A DNA stretch of 64,000 nt from Bacteroidota bacterium (GTDB lineage: Bacteria; Bacteroidota; Bacteroidia; B-17B0; Aurantibacillaceae). The notes below the pieces were generated by a model that saw nothing but the letters and a program-made list of their open reading frames with translations, ran no database searches and was not told the DNA's origin. The stretch spans positions 62,001 through 126,000 of the forward strand of contig JADJDM010000016.1 in the NCBI GenBank assembly GCA_016702705.1. Reading direction: 5' to 3'. Both the position numbers and the translations under genes were made by a program. Numbering within the stretch: position 1 is the stretch's first letter; every line of letters begins with the position of its first letter. Below, piece by piece: positions 8,466 through 17,809 of this stretch.

Positions 8466-9809
8466 GTGAGTAAACGAATCGTCATATTAGGAAGTGGTGA
8501 AAGCGGAGTAGGTGCTGCGGTACTGGCTCAGGCTAAAGGCTTCGACGTGTTCGTCTCTGACAAAGGAGCAATAAAAGACAAATACAAAAAACAATTAGCA
8601 GAAAATAATATTCCTTTCGAAGAATTACAACACACCGAAGAGAAAATAATAAATGCAAGTGAAGTAATTAAGAGTCCGGGTATCCCTGATAAAGCAGACT
8701 TAGTAAAAAAGCTTCGTTCTTTGAATATACCTGTTATTTCTGAAATAGAATTTGCAGGTCGTTATACTAATGCAAAGAAAATTTGTATCACTGGAAGTAA
8801 TGGAAAAACTACAACTACATTATTAACTCACCATATTTTACAAAAGGCTGGTTATAATGTTGGCTTAGGTGGTAATGTAGGGAAAAGCTTTGCTTATCAA
8901 GTAGCAAAAGAAAACCACGATTACTATGTGTTAGAGTTAAGCAGCTTTCAATTAGATGGAATGTATGATTTTAAAGCAGATGTAGCTGTATTATTAAACA
9001 TTACTCCTGATCATTTAGATCGTTACGAATACAAATTTGAAAATTACGCTTTATCAAAATTAAGAATAGCACAAAATCAAACCGCAGCTGATTCATTCAT
9101 TTACTGCGCAGATGACGAAGCTACTCTTGAGTATGTGAATAAAGTAAAACCAACAGGCAAAATGATTCCTTTTTCTATCAATAAGAAATTAGAAGGAGAT
9201 GCTGCCTACTTAGAAAACGAAACCCAAATAATAATCAATATAAACCAAAACCAATTAATTATGACAATTGATCAATTAGCATTACAAGGTAAACATAACG
9301 TTTACAATGCCATGGCGGCTTCTATTGCATCTCGTATAGTAGATGTTAGAAAGGACGTTGTACGTGAAAGTATGACAGATTTCGTAAACGCAGAACATCG
9401 TTTAGAATTTGTTGCAACCATTAATGGAATTGAATTCATCAACGATTCAAAAGCTACTAACGTAAATTCTGCATGGTATGCATTGGAAACAATGGATAAA
9501 CCAGTTGTTTGGATTGCTGGTGGAACTGACAAAGGAAATGATTACACACAATTATTCGAACTTGTAAAAGCGAAAGTAAAAGCTATCGTTTGTTTAGGTG
9601 AAGATAATTCTAAAATCATCGAAGCCTTTTCAGGTGTTGTTGATGTAATTGTTGAAGCAAAAACAGCGAAAGAAGCAGTTGCTCATTCTTACCAAATTGG
9701 TAAAAAAGGTGATGTTGTTTTATTATCTCCAGCTTGTGCAAGTTTCGATTTGTTCGAAAACTACGAAGATAGAGGTATGCAATTTAAAGGCGCTGTTCGC
9801 GGATTATAA
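8466..9809 (+). CDS. murD: UDP-N-acetylmuramoylalanine--D-glutamate ligase MurD
   Basis: 447-residue cytoplasmic Mur ligase that adds D-Glu to UDP-MurNAc-L-Ala. The N-terminal nucleotide fold begins IVILGSGESGVG (about 5-16), the ATP loop is GSNGKTTT at 110-117, and the later blocks NITPDHLDRY, EHRLEF and INDSKATN are all visible. The start is GTG at 8466, three bases after the mraY stop. No ATG lies near the N-terminal fold. Confidence 0.96.
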   Translation: MSKRIVILGSGESGVGAAVLAQAKGFDVFVSDKGAIKDKYKKQLAENNIPFEELQHTEEKIINASEVIKSPGIPDKADLVKKLRSLNIPVISEIEFAGRYTNAKKICITGSNGKTTTTLLTHHILQKAGYNVGLGGNVGKSFAYQVAKENHDYYVLELSSFQLDGMYDFKADVAVLLNITPDHLDRYEYKFENYALSKLRIAQNQTAADSFIYCADDEATLEYVNKVKPTGKMIPFSINKKLEGDAAYLENETQIIININQNQLIMTIDQLALQGKHNVYNAMAASIASRIVDVRKDVVRESMTDFVNAEHRLEFVATINGIEFINDSKATNVNSAWYALETMDKPVVWIAGGTDKGNDYTQLFELVKAKVKAIVCLGEDNSKIIEAFSGVVDVIVEAKTAKEAVAHSYQIGKKGDVVLLSPACASFDLFENYEDRGMQFKGAVRGL

Positions 9810-9851
9810 TTTTTAAATCTAAAATCTAAAATCTAAATTCATAAATCTAAA
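9810..9851. repeat. Short AAATCTAA direct repeats between murD and ftsW
   Basis: The 42 bases between murD and ftsW are almost entirely made of AAATCTAA units: three near-tandem copies, a degenerate spacer, and one more copy just before the ATG. This is the only notable non-coding insert inside the dcw cluster. Confidence 0.6.
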
Positions 9852-11012
9852 ATGGTTAGGCTGTTTAATTATCTTAAAGGAGACAAAGTGATTTGGATGG
9901 TAGTGTTGCTACTATCTATCATCTCTGTATTGGTAGTTTACAGTTCTAGTAATGCATTGGCGCAAAAATTTAAAGGTGGTAATACCGAAGCTTATCTTAT
10001 TAAGCATGCTGGATTAATTGCTCTTGGATTTTTGTTAATGTATTTTGTACATAAGATAAACTATAAGTATTTGTCGCGTGTTTCGCAAATTGCTTATATC
10101 ATATCTATTCCACTCTTGTTGTTTACATTGCTGCGTGGTGTAAGTGCGGGTGAAGCAAATCGTTGGTTAGAAATTCCTGGTATAGGTTTAACTTTCCAAA
10201 CATCTGATTTTGCTAAGCTTGCCTTAATTGTTTATGTGGCGCGTGTGTTAACATTAAAACAAGATCAGTTGGGCGATATTAAAGTTATCTTCCGTTCGTT
10301 ACTTTTGCCAATTGGTATAATTTGTTCACTCATATTTCCTGCAAACTTTTCTACCGCAGCTTTAATATTTGTAACCTGCTTATTAATCATGTTTGTCGGG
10401 CGTGTTCCGCTAAAGTTTATTTTAGGAATAGTTGGTGCTTGTTTGGTTGGCGCCATTCTGTTTGGAACAATTATTTGGTATAAGCCCGAGATTATAAAAC
10501 GTGGCCCAACTTGGAAAGCGCGTATCGAGAATTTCATTAAAGGTGATGCGCAAAGTAACTATCAGTCGGAACAAGCTAAGATAGCGGTTGCAAAAGGCGG
10601 TGCATTTGGTGTTGGCCCTGGAAATAGTACACAGAAAAATTTCCTTCCACAATCAGCATCCGATTTTGTTTTCGCAATTATTATAGAAGAGTATGGTTCC
10701 ATCATCGTATTGCTTTTACTCTTTCTCTACATGATTTTATTTTTTAGGTCCATTCGAATTATGCGAAATACCGAAAAAACATTTGGAGGATTGTTAGCTG
10801 TTGGTTTAAGTTTCAGCTTGGTTTTTCAAGCATTAATAAATATGGCTGTTGCAGTAAATTTATTTCCTGTAACAGGTCAGCCGCTTCCATTAATAAGTAT
10901 GGGAGGAACATCTATTTGGTTTACTTGTGTAACCATTGGTATTATTATAAGTGTAAGTAAAGAGGCTGATGATAATCAGTCGGGTAAAGAGGATATAGCT
11001 GAATTAGCATAA
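9852..11012 (+). CDS. ftsW: Septal peptidoglycan glycosyltransferase FtsW (SEDS)
   Basis: 386-residue SEDS-family polytopic membrane protein of about ten helices, the lipid II polymerase of the septum and partner of FtsI. The first helix begins at about residue 14 (VIWMVVLLLSIISVLVVYSS). A conserved region around AGEANRWLEIPGIGLTFQTSD precedes the catalytic loop, and the C-terminal signature is VTGQPLPLISMGGTS. Some residues may tend towards RodA-like sequences, but the position between murD and murG identifies it as FtsW. The ATG lies directly after the AAATCTAA repeats. Confidence 0.95.
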   Translation: MVRLFNYLKGDKVIWMVVLLLSIISVLVVYSSSNALAQKFKGGNTEAYLIKHAGLIALGFLLMYFVHKINYKYLSRVSQIAYIISIPLLLFTLLRGVSAGEANRWLEIPGIGLTFQTSDFAKLALIVYVARVLTLKQDQLGDIKVIFRSLLLPIGIICSLIFPANFSTAALIFVTCLLIMFVGRVPLKFILGIVGACLVGAILFGTIIWYKPEIIKRGPTWKARIENFIKGDAQSNYQSEQAKIAVAKGGAFGVGPGNSTQKNFLPQSASDFVFAIIIEEYGSIIVLLLLFLYMILFFRSIRIMRNTEKTFGGLLAVGLSFSLVFQALINMAVAVNLFPVTGQPLPLISMGGTSIWFTCVTIGIIISVSKEADDNQSGKEDIAELA

Positions 11013-11022
11013 ATAAAATAAA

Positions 11023-12129
11023 GTGAGCAAAAAATTAAAAGTAATAGTAAGTGGTGGAGGAACAGGTGGACACATCTTTCCTGCAGTTGCTATTGCTAAC
11101 GAAATAAAGAAAATGGTTCCTGATGCTGAATTCCTTTTTGTTGGTGCAGAAGGAAGAATGGAGATGGAAAAAGTTCCAGCAGCAGGTTATAAAATTGTTG
11201 GACTTTGGATTAGCGGATTACAACGTAAGTTAACATTGGCTAATTTGTCTTTTCCTTTCAAAGTTATTTCGAGTATGTTCAAAGCTCGTAAAATTGTAAA
11301 GGAGTTTCAACCCGATGTTGTAATTGGTACTGGCGGTTATGCAAGCGGACCAACACTTCGTGCCGCTTCAGGTAAAGGTATTCCAACCTTAATACAAGAA
11401 CAAAATTCATTTCCAGGAATCACCAATAAAATACTTTCTAAAAAAGTAAATAAAATTTGTGTTGCTTACGAAGGAATGGAGCGTTTCTTTCCTAAAGAAA
11501 AAATATTGTTTACAGGAAATCCTGTTCGTCAGGATATATCAGGTGTTTCAAATAAACGTGAAGAGGCAATTACTTTCTTTGGTTTAGATGCAAACAAAAA
11601 AACAATTTTAATTATTGGAGGAAGTCTAGGTGCTCGTGTTATTAATGAGGCAATCGGGGCAGGATTAGAGGAGTTTAATAAAAACAATATTCAAATCGTT
11701 TGGCAAACAGGTAAGGGTTATATTGAAACAGCTCGTTCGCAAGCTGCAAATTTTCTAAATGCAAAAGTATTCGATTTTATTTCTCGAATGGATTTGGCTT
11801 ATGCAGCATCTGATTGTATTATTTCTCGAGCAGGCGCAAGTTCGGTTTCCGAAATTCAAATAATTGGAAAACCTTGCGTGTTGGTTCCATCGCCAAACGT
11901 GGCAGAAGACCATCAAACAAAAAATGCAATGGCTTTGGTAAATAAAAAGGCTGCATTGTTAGTTAAAGATATTGAAGCAAAAAACACTTTAATCAATACA
12001 AGCATTGATTTAATGAAAAACGATGCTTTGCAAGCAGAATTAAAAGAAAATATTTTGAAAATGGCTATGCCCGGCGCTGCATCCGTTATTGCAAAAGAAG
12101 CGTTAAAACTAGCAAACTATAATTTGTAA
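11023..12129 (+). CDS. murG: Undecaprenyldiphospho-muramoylpentapeptide beta-N-acetylglucosaminyltransferase MurG
   Basis: 368-residue GT28 glycosyltransferase that converts lipid I to lipid II at the cytoplasmic face of the inner membrane. The N-terminal glycine loop GGGTGGHIFPA is at about 11-21, followed by GTGGYASGP and IQEQNSFPG. The C-terminal donor-binding region has IIGGSLGAR, SRAGASSVSEI and EDHQTKNA. The GTG start at 11023 follows ftsW by ten bases. The stop overlaps the murC start in TAATG. Confidence 0.97.
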   Translation: MSKKLKVIVSGGGTGGHIFPAVAIANEIKKMVPDAEFLFVGAEGRMEMEKVPAAGYKIVGLWISGLQRKLTLANLSFPFKVISSMFKARKIVKEFQPDVVIGTGGYASGPTLRAASGKGIPTLIQEQNSFPGITNKILSKKVNKICVAYEGMERFFPKEKILFTGNPVRQDISGVSNKREEAITFFGLDANKKTILIIGGSLGARVINEAIGAGLEEFNKNNIQIVWQTGKGYIETARSQAANFLNAKVFDFISRMDLAYAASDCIISRAGASSVSEIQIIGKPCVLVPSPNVAEDHQTKNAMALVNKKAALLVKDIEAKNTLINTSIDLMKNDALQAELKENILKMAMPGAASVIAKEALKLANYNL

Positions 12130-13520
12130 TGAGAATTTTTAATTATAAAATGATTTATTTTCTTGGCGTGGGCGGCATTGGTATGAGCGCACTGGCGAGG
12201 TATTTTAATCATTACAAAATTAAAGTGGCTGGTTACGATAAAACCGAAACAGTTCTTACAAAAGAGTTAGCTAAAGAAGGAATTGAAATTCATTACAGCG
12301 AAGATGTTGAATTAGTAAAAAAACATTTAGCTGGATTAAATAAAGAAGAAGTTCTTATTGTTTATACTCCTGCAGTTCCAAAAGAACATAAAGAGTATGT
12401 GTATTTGCTTGAAAACAATTACACCATAAAAAAACGTGCAGAGGTTTTAGGAGATATTACCAAAGAGTACAAAACCATTGCTATTGCAGGTACTCATGGT
12501 AAAACAACAACATCTTCATTGGTTGCGCACATTATAAAACAAGCAGGATATAACTGTTACGCTTTTCTTGGAGGTATCACAAAAAACTATAATACCAATT
12601 TGTTGTTGGGTGATGATAAGAAAACAGAAAACACTTATTTGGTTGTTGAAGCTGACGAGTACGATCGTTCCTTTTTAACATTGCACCCCGATTACGCTGT
12701 TATTACTAGCGTTGACGCTGATCATTTAGATATTTACGGAAACGAACAATATGTTCAGGATAGCTATACCTTGTTTTCGAAACAAGTTAAAGAAGGAGGT
12801 TTTCTACTTGTTAAAAAAAATGTTGATAACACATTGGCGCTCACTGGAAAAAGGCATACTTACGCAGTATCTTTAAATGCGGATTACTACGCGGAAAATA
12901 TTCGTGTGCGTAATGCAGAGTTTTTTTATGATGTGAAAGCCGGAAACACAGTATTCACAGACCTTTTGTTAGGTATACCCGGCGCTCATAATGTAGAAAA
13001 TTCTGTTGCAGCAATTGCAATTGCTTTAGAGATTGGAATAGAAAAAAGTGTGATTGCAGACGCGCTTCGTTCTTTTAAAGGTGTGAAAAGGAGATTTGAT
13101 TACAGGATTAAAACAGATGCTGTTGTTTATATTGATGATTATGCTCATCATCCGGAAGAGTTGAGAGCAACCATTACAGCAACAAAGAGTTTGTATCCTG
13201 ATAAAAAAATAACTGGAATATTTCAACCGCACTTGTTTTCACGAACAAGAGATTTTGCGGATGGATTTGCTCAGAGTTTAGATTTGTTGGATGAAACTAT
13301 TTTGTTAGAAATATATCCAGCACGCGAAAAACCAATTGAGAATGTGAACTCTCAAATGTTGTTAGATAAAATGAAAAGTTCACAAAAAGAGGTGTGTAGT
13401 AAGGAAGAGTTGATTGGGAAGTTAGAGAATAAGAAAATTGAAGTTCTTTTAACGATGGGTGCAGGAGATATAGATACACAAATTGAACCTATTGAAAATT
13501 TATTATCAAAGCGTTCATGA
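12129..13520 (+). CDS. murC: UDP-N-acetylmuramate--L-alanine ligase MurC
   Basis: 463-residue cytoplasmic Mur ligase that adds L-Ala to UDP-MurNAc, the first step of stem-peptide synthesis. The N-terminal dinucleotide-like fold FLGVGGIGMSALA is at about 11-23, and the ATP loop GTHGKTTT is at 121-128. EADEYDRSFL and DDYAHHPEE are family blocks. A second in-frame ATG at residue 8, just before the fold, is an equally possible start. The last bases overlap ftsQ as ATGA. Confidence 0.97.
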   Translation: MRIFNYKMIYFLGVGGIGMSALARYFNHYKIKVAGYDKTETVLTKELAKEGIEIHYSEDVELVKKHLAGLNKEEVLIVYTPAVPKEHKEYVYLLENNYTIKKRAEVLGDITKEYKTIAIAGTHGKTTTSSLVAHIIKQAGYNCYAFLGGITKNYNTNLLLGDDKKTENTYLVVEADEYDRSFLTLHPDYAVITSVDADHLDIYGNEQYVQDSYTLFSKQVKEGGFLLVKKNVDNTLALTGKRHTYAVSLNADYYAENIRVRNAEFFYDVKAGNTVFTDLLLGIPGAHNVENSVAAIAIALEIGIEKSVIADALRSFKGVKRRFDYRIKTDAVVYIDDYAHHPEELRATITATKSLYPDKKITGIFQPHLFSRTRDFADGFAQSLDLLDETILLEIYPAREKPIENVNSQMLLDKMKSSQKEVCSKEELIGKLENKKIEVLLTMGAGDIDTQIEPIENLLSKRS

Positions 13521-14329
13521 AAAAGATTAAGTTAAAAAAAATATTAATACTCGTTCTTTGGATTACTGTAGCTTCAGGTATAATAGGCTTGTTAAGCTTT
13601 GTTAGCGTAGAAGGAAAAGATGTAAAAGGAAAATCGATTAATGTAATCGTAACAAACGAATCGGAAAATTCATTTGTAAACGAAACCGACATTGTTGAAT
13701 TTCTTAATCAGCGAAACGATTCACTCGTGAATCAGAAAATGAAAGACATGGATGTAAATGGAATTGAAAAATCCTTAAACGCACATCCTGCTATTTCAAA
13801 TGCTGATGTTTCTGTGGATGTTAACGGAAACGCTGAAATAAAGATTACTCAACGCAAACCTGTCGTGCGCATTATGAATTATTTTGGCGAAAGCTATTAT
13901 ATTGATGATGAAGCAGGACTTATGCCAATCTCAGAAAATTATACTGCTCGTGTTCCCGTTGCAAACGGATTAATACTTGAGAAATATAATATGTTTTACA
14001 ATTATGGAATTCCTCGAATTGAAAAGGATTCTTTAATGAAACAACTGAGTGTGTTGGATGATATTTACGCAGTGAGTAAATACATTAGCGAAGATAGTTT
14101 GCTTACTAGTTTAATACAACAATTGTATATAAACAATGATAAAGAAATCGAGTTGTATCCCGCAGTTGGAGGGCATAAAATCATCTTCGGTAAAGGCGAT
14201 GATATAGAAGAAAAATTTGAGAAGCTAAAAGTATTTTACAGAGAAGGATTAAATAGTATTGATAGTTGGAATAAGTATTCGAGTATAAATTTGAAATATA
14301 AGAGTCAAGTTGTTTGTATCAAGAAATAA
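13517..14329 (+). CDS. ftsQ: Cell division protein FtsQ
   Basis: 270-residue bitopic protein with a short basic cytoplasmic N-terminus, one membrane helix at about 9-29, then a POTRA-like segment (about 40-120, including IEKSLNAHPAISNADVSVDVNGN) and a periplasmic beta domain. FtsQ links early and late divisome proteins. Sequence conservation is low, as usual, and the call also relies on its place between murC and ftsA. The start overlaps the murC stop (ATGA). Confidence 0.93.
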   Translation: MKKIKLKKILILVLWITVASGIIGLLSFVSVEGKDVKGKSINVIVTNESENSFVNETDIVEFLNQRNDSLVNQKMKDMDVNGIEKSLNAHPAISNADVSVDVNGNAEIKITQRKPVVRIMNYFGESYYIDDEAGLMPISENYTARVPVANGLILEKYNMFYNYGIPRIEKDSLMKQLSVLDDIYAVSKYISEDSLLTSLIQQLYINNDKEIELYPAVGGHKIIFGKGDDIEEKFEKLKVFYREGLNSIDSWNKYSSINLKYKSQVVCIKK

Positions 14330-14361
14330 CTAGATTAAAAAAGAAAATAAATAAATACAAT

Positions 14362-15735
14362 ATGGAAGCATCGGACTTTGTAGTAGGATTAGATATTGGA
14401 ACAACAAAAATTGCAGCCATCGTTGGTCGTAAAAATGAGTTTGGTAAAATTGAAGTGTTGGCTTTAGGAAAAGCTCCTTCATTAGGTATCAAGCGTGGTG
14501 TTGTTGTTAATATCGAAGAAGCTATCAGCTCAATTAAAGCAGCTATTGTTGATGTATTATCTAAGGATATTACTTTAACTATTGATGGCAAGTCTCAAAC
14601 TTACAAAGCTGAGCAGGTTATTGAATTAAATGAAGTTGTTGTAGGTATTGCTGGACAACACATTAAGAGTTTACAACACCGTGGTATGATTACTCGTAAA
14701 TTCGTTGATGACGAGATTAACCAAAACGATGTAGATAATTTAATTGATAACATGCACCGTTTGGTTATGCCTCCTGGTGATGAAATTATCCATGTTATTC
14801 CTCAAGATTATATTGTGGATAGCGAGCAAGGAATCCGTAACCCAATTGGTATGGCGGGTGTTCGTTTAGAAGGTAACTTTCATATTATCACTGGACAAGT
14901 TTCTGCAGTAAAAAATATTTATAAGTGTGTTGACCGTTCAGGATTATCTGTTGCTGATTTAAACTTAGAGCCATTAGCTTCTGCTGATGCTGTGTTAAGT
15001 GATGAAGAAAAAGAAGCAGGTGTTGTGTTGGTTGATATTGGAGGTGGTACAACGGATGTAGCAATTTATTATGACAATGTAATTCGTCACACTGCAGTGA
15101 TTCCTTTAGGTGGAAATATTATTACTGAAGATATTAAAGTTGGATGTTCAATCATCAATAATCAAGCAGAGCAATTAAAAGTTCGTTTTGGATCTGCTTT
15201 AGCTACTGAAAACCAAGAGAATCAAGTGATTTCGATTCCAGGTTTAAGAGGTCGTCCGCACAAAGAAATTTCTGTTAAAACCTTGGCTAATATTATTCAA
15301 GCACGTGTAGAAGAAATTTTAGCTTTTGTGATGTATGAAATTAAAAATTCAGGTTACGAGAAAAAATTAGCAGGTGGTATTGTTGTAACAGGTGGTGGAT
15401 CTCAATTAAAACATTTACCTCAGTTAGTAGAATATTTCACAGGTTTAGATTGCCGTATTGGAACGCCAAACGAGCATTTAGCTAAGTCTTCTGAAAACAT
15501 TACTAACCCACAATTTGCAACTGGTATTGGTTTGGTAATGATGGGTATTAAAAAGATGGAGAAAGAAATTGCTCGTACTGGAGCAAGTGCTATCAAACAA
15601 ACAGTTGAACCTGTTACTGCTGAAAAAGAAACAAAGAAAAAGAAAACAGCAGACCACTCAAGAGAACCAAAAGGAAAATTCTTCGAGAATTTCACAAGCA
15701 AGGTTACTGATTGGTTAAAAGATGATATCGACTAA
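14362..15735 (+). CDS. ftsA: Cell division protein FtsA
   Basis: About 457-residue actin-like ATPase that anchors FtsZ to the membrane. The phosphate-1 loop VGLDIGTTK lies at about 8-16. VLVDIGGGTTDVAIY (phosphate-2) and IVVTGGGSQLKHL (adenosine) are also present. The C-terminal tail FFENFTSKVTDWLKD is an amphipathic helix, as expected for membrane targeting, after a Lys/Glu-rich linker. I start at the ATG at 14362, directly before the first beta-strand. An upstream TTG (14314) in the same frame would overlap ftsQ and add a lysine-rich leader with no family counterpart. Confidence 0.96.
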   Translation: MEASDFVVGLDIGTTKIAAIVGRKNEFGKIEVLALGKAPSLGIKRGVVVNIEEAISSIKAAIVDVLSKDITLTIDGKSQTYKAEQVIELNEVVVGIAGQHIKSLQHRGMITRKFVDDEINQNDVDNLIDNMHRLVMPPGDEIIHVIPQDYIVDSEQGIRNPIGMAGVRLEGNFHIITGQVSAVKNIYKCVDRSGLSVADLNLEPLASADAVLSDEEKEAGVVLVDIGGGTTDVAIYYDNVIRHTAVIPLGGNIITEDIKVGCSIINNQAEQLKVRFGSALATENQENQVISIPGLRGRPHKEISVKTLANIIQARVEEILAFVMYEIKNSGYEKKLAGGIVVTGGGSQLKHLPQLVEYFTGLDCRIGTPNEHLAKSSENITNPQFATGIGLVMMGIKKMEKEIARTGASAIKQTVEPVTAEKETKKKKTADHSREPKGKFFENFTSKVTDWLKDDID

Positions 15736-15804
15736 TTAATAAAAGAGTAGAGAGTTAAAAGAATAATAAGTAAAGAATAAAAATAAAAACTAAAATAAGA
15801 CACC

Positions 15805-17505
15805 ATGATGCAATTTGATTTACAACAAGAACCAGGCTCAATTATCAAAGTAATTGGAGTAGGTGGTGGTGGAAGCAACGCGGTTAATCACATGTTCCGT
15901 CAAGGAATTAAAGGCGTAGATTTCATAGTATGTAATACTGATAAGCAGGCTTTAGAAGTAAGTCCGGTAACAAATAAAATCCAATTAGGTTTTCAATTAA
16001 CCAAAGGTTTGGGTGCAGGTTCTATTCCAGAAATGGGACGTAACTCAGCATTGGAAACAATTGATGATATACGTAAATATCTTTCCGATGGAACGCAAAT
16101 GGTGTTCATCACTGCTGGTTTAGGTGGTGGTACTGGAACAGGCGCTGCTCCAATCATTGCATCGGTTGCAAAAGAAATGGGTATTTTAACTGTTGCAATT
16201 GTAACATTACCTTTTACTTTCGAAGGAAAAAAACGTAAGCAACAAGCGGATGCAGGTTTAGAAGAACTTAAAAAGTATGTAGATACTTTATTAGTTATTT
16301 GCAACGATAAATTGCGCGAGATTTATGGTAACTTAAAAATGAGCGAAGCGTTTGCTCATGCAGATAACGTGTTAACAGGTGCTGCTAAATCTATCGCAGA
16401 AATTATCAGTTTAAATTTACATATCAATGTTGATTTTAATGATGTAAAAACAGTAATGAAAGATAGTGGTGTGTCAATCATGGGTACTGCTTCTGCATCT
16501 GGTGAAAAGCGTGCTGTTAGAGCTGTTGAAGCAGCTTTAAATTCTCCATTGTTAAATGATAATAATATTCGCGGTGCACGTCATGTATTATTAAATATCA
16601 TGAGTGGTAGCGATGATATCTCTATGGATGAGTTCACAGAGATTACTGATTACATTCAAGAAGAAAGTGGATACAGCGCTGAGTTAATTACAGGTTACGG
16701 TATCGACCAATCATTAGGAGATAGCGTTAATGTAACTATCATAGCTACAGGTTTCCAATCAAATATTCCAACAGGATTTGAGCCAGCTAAAAAACTAGAA
16801 AGAGAAGTTGTTACACTTTCTGAAGAAGTAAAAACTCCTATTCAAGAAGTAGTTCAAACAACGATTGTTGATGTTGTAGAAGAAGCTAAAAACGAAGCTG
16901 AACCTTTCATAATTACAAAAAATGAAAACCAAGTAGTTGAAGCTGTAGTAGAGCCAGTACAAGAAGTTGTTTCTGAAGTTAAGTTTGAATTAGAAACTCC
17001 TGAAATGGTTGAATTTACTGCTGAAGTAGAAACTCCAATAGTAAATGAGGTTGAAGATAATAATAATTCAATCGAGTTTGTTATAAACGAAATCGAAACA
17101 GAATTTACTTCAAGCGTTGAAGATAAAGTAGAAGAGCCAAGTTTTTCATCTCCAGTTTCTGAAGAAATCGTTTTTAACGAAATTAAATCGGATGTAACTA
17201 GCAAAGTTGAAGAGCCAGTGAGAGATATGACAGCAGAGGAGATTGCTCGTTTCGAAAGAGAGGAGAAAATTAAAGCTGCACAGGAGCGTATCAAAAAATT
17301 AAAGGATCTTTCATTAAAAATGAAAAGCCCTGAAGGTTTATATGAGTTAGAAAAAGAACCATCTTTCGTTCGTCAGAATATTAAAATCGAAGATTCTAAT
17401 TATTCAACCGAATCAAATGTTTCTCGTTACACTTTATCAGAAGGTGATGACAAGAAAATGGAGATCAAGCCAAACAATCCTTTTTTACACGATAATGTAG
17501 ATTAA
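15805..17505 (+). CDS. ftsZ: Cell division GTPase FtsZ with a long C-terminal linker
   Basis: 566-residue tubulin homologue that forms the Z ring. GVGGGGSNAVNHM at about 18-30 and the GTP signature GGGTGTG at 107-113 are intact, followed by the T7-type catalytic loop (NVDFNDVKTVM). The globular part ends near residue 325. It is followed by about 220 residues of Glu/Val-rich low-complexity linker with a short charged helix (RFEREEKIKAAQERIKKLK), and a terminal peptide PNNPFLHDNVD. That ending resembles the conserved Bacteroidota FtsZ tail that would bind FtsA. The 69-base gap after ftsA is AT-rich repeat-like sequence. An alternative ATG lies one codon later. Confidence 0.97.
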   Translation: MMQFDLQQEPGSIIKVIGVGGGGSNAVNHMFRQGIKGVDFIVCNTDKQALEVSPVTNKIQLGFQLTKGLGAGSIPEMGRNSALETIDDIRKYLSDGTQMVFITAGLGGGTGTGAAPIIASVAKEMGILTVAIVTLPFTFEGKKRKQQADAGLEELKKYVDTLLVICNDKLREIYGNLKMSEAFAHADNVLTGAAKSIAEIISLNLHINVDFNDVKTVMKDSGVSIMGTASASGEKRAVRAVEAALNSPLLNDNNIRGARHVLLNIMSGSDDISMDEFTEITDYIQEESGYSAELITGYGIDQSLGDSVNVTIIATGFQSNIPTGFEPAKKLEREVVTLSEEVKTPIQEVVQTTIVDVVEEAKNEAEPFIITKNENQVVEAVVEPVQEVVSEVKFELETPEMVEFTAEVETPIVNEVEDNNNSIEFVINEIETEFTSSVEDKVEEPSFSSPVSEEIVFNEIKSDVTSKVEEPVRDMTAEEIARFEREEKIKAAQERIKKLKDLSLKMKSPEGLYELEKEPSFVRQNIKIEDSNYSTESNVSRYTLSEGDDKKMEIKPNNPFLHDNVD

Positions 17506-17537
17506 TCGTTTTACTTTGAACAATAAAATGAGAACGA

Positions 17538-17561
17538 GGGAGCCGAGAGGCTCCCTTTTTT
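17538..17561 (+). terminator. Rho-independent terminator of the dcw cluster
   Basis: Perfect 7-bp stem GGGAGCC/GGCTCCC with a GAGA loop, followed by six T, 33 bases after the ftsZ stop. Confidence 0.93.
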
Positions 17562-17577
17562 GTTAATTTTCGGCGCT

Positions 17578-17760
17578 GTTCAGTTCTCGATACTTTTTTG
17601 TTGGCTTTGTGTCTATTACAAATATTGAAAATACTTCTGCCAACAAAAAAACTCGAACTGACAGACGTTCCTTTTTGGAAATAATCATTTCAATAAGTGT
17701 AAATGTCAGTTCGTGTGGCGACCGCTTTAGCGGGCGTTGTATCGAGAAGTGACTCTCGAA
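17578..17760. repeat. Nested inverted-repeat cluster (REP-like)
   Basis: The 304 bases between ftsZ and the next gene contain no convincing gene apart from the ftsZ terminator. Arm 17581-17605 pairs with 17639-17660 (CAGTTC, then a T-run and GTTGGC, against the complementary order). Ten bases at 17654-17663 (CGAACTGACA) pair exactly with 17704-17713 (TGTCAGTTCG). A small hairpin CCGCTTTAGCGG lies at about 17722, and TCGAGAAGTGAC at about 17743 is again related to the arms. The CAGTTCG/TCGAGAA core recurs at 56543-56567, so this looks like an interspersed repeat family. Confidence 0.7.
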
Positions 17761-17809
17761 ATCACCATCAATTCCAAAATTCCATATCTTCACACAAAAA
17801 ATAAATTTT

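Noticed and set aside
14314..14361. TTG start for FtsA at 14314
   Set aside because: Overlaps ftsQ and adds a non-family leader; ATG at 14362 directly precedes the first strand.
16854..17294. Minus-strand serine-rich frame within ftsZ
   Set aside because: Shadow of the Glu/Val-rich linker in the other strand; no independent support.
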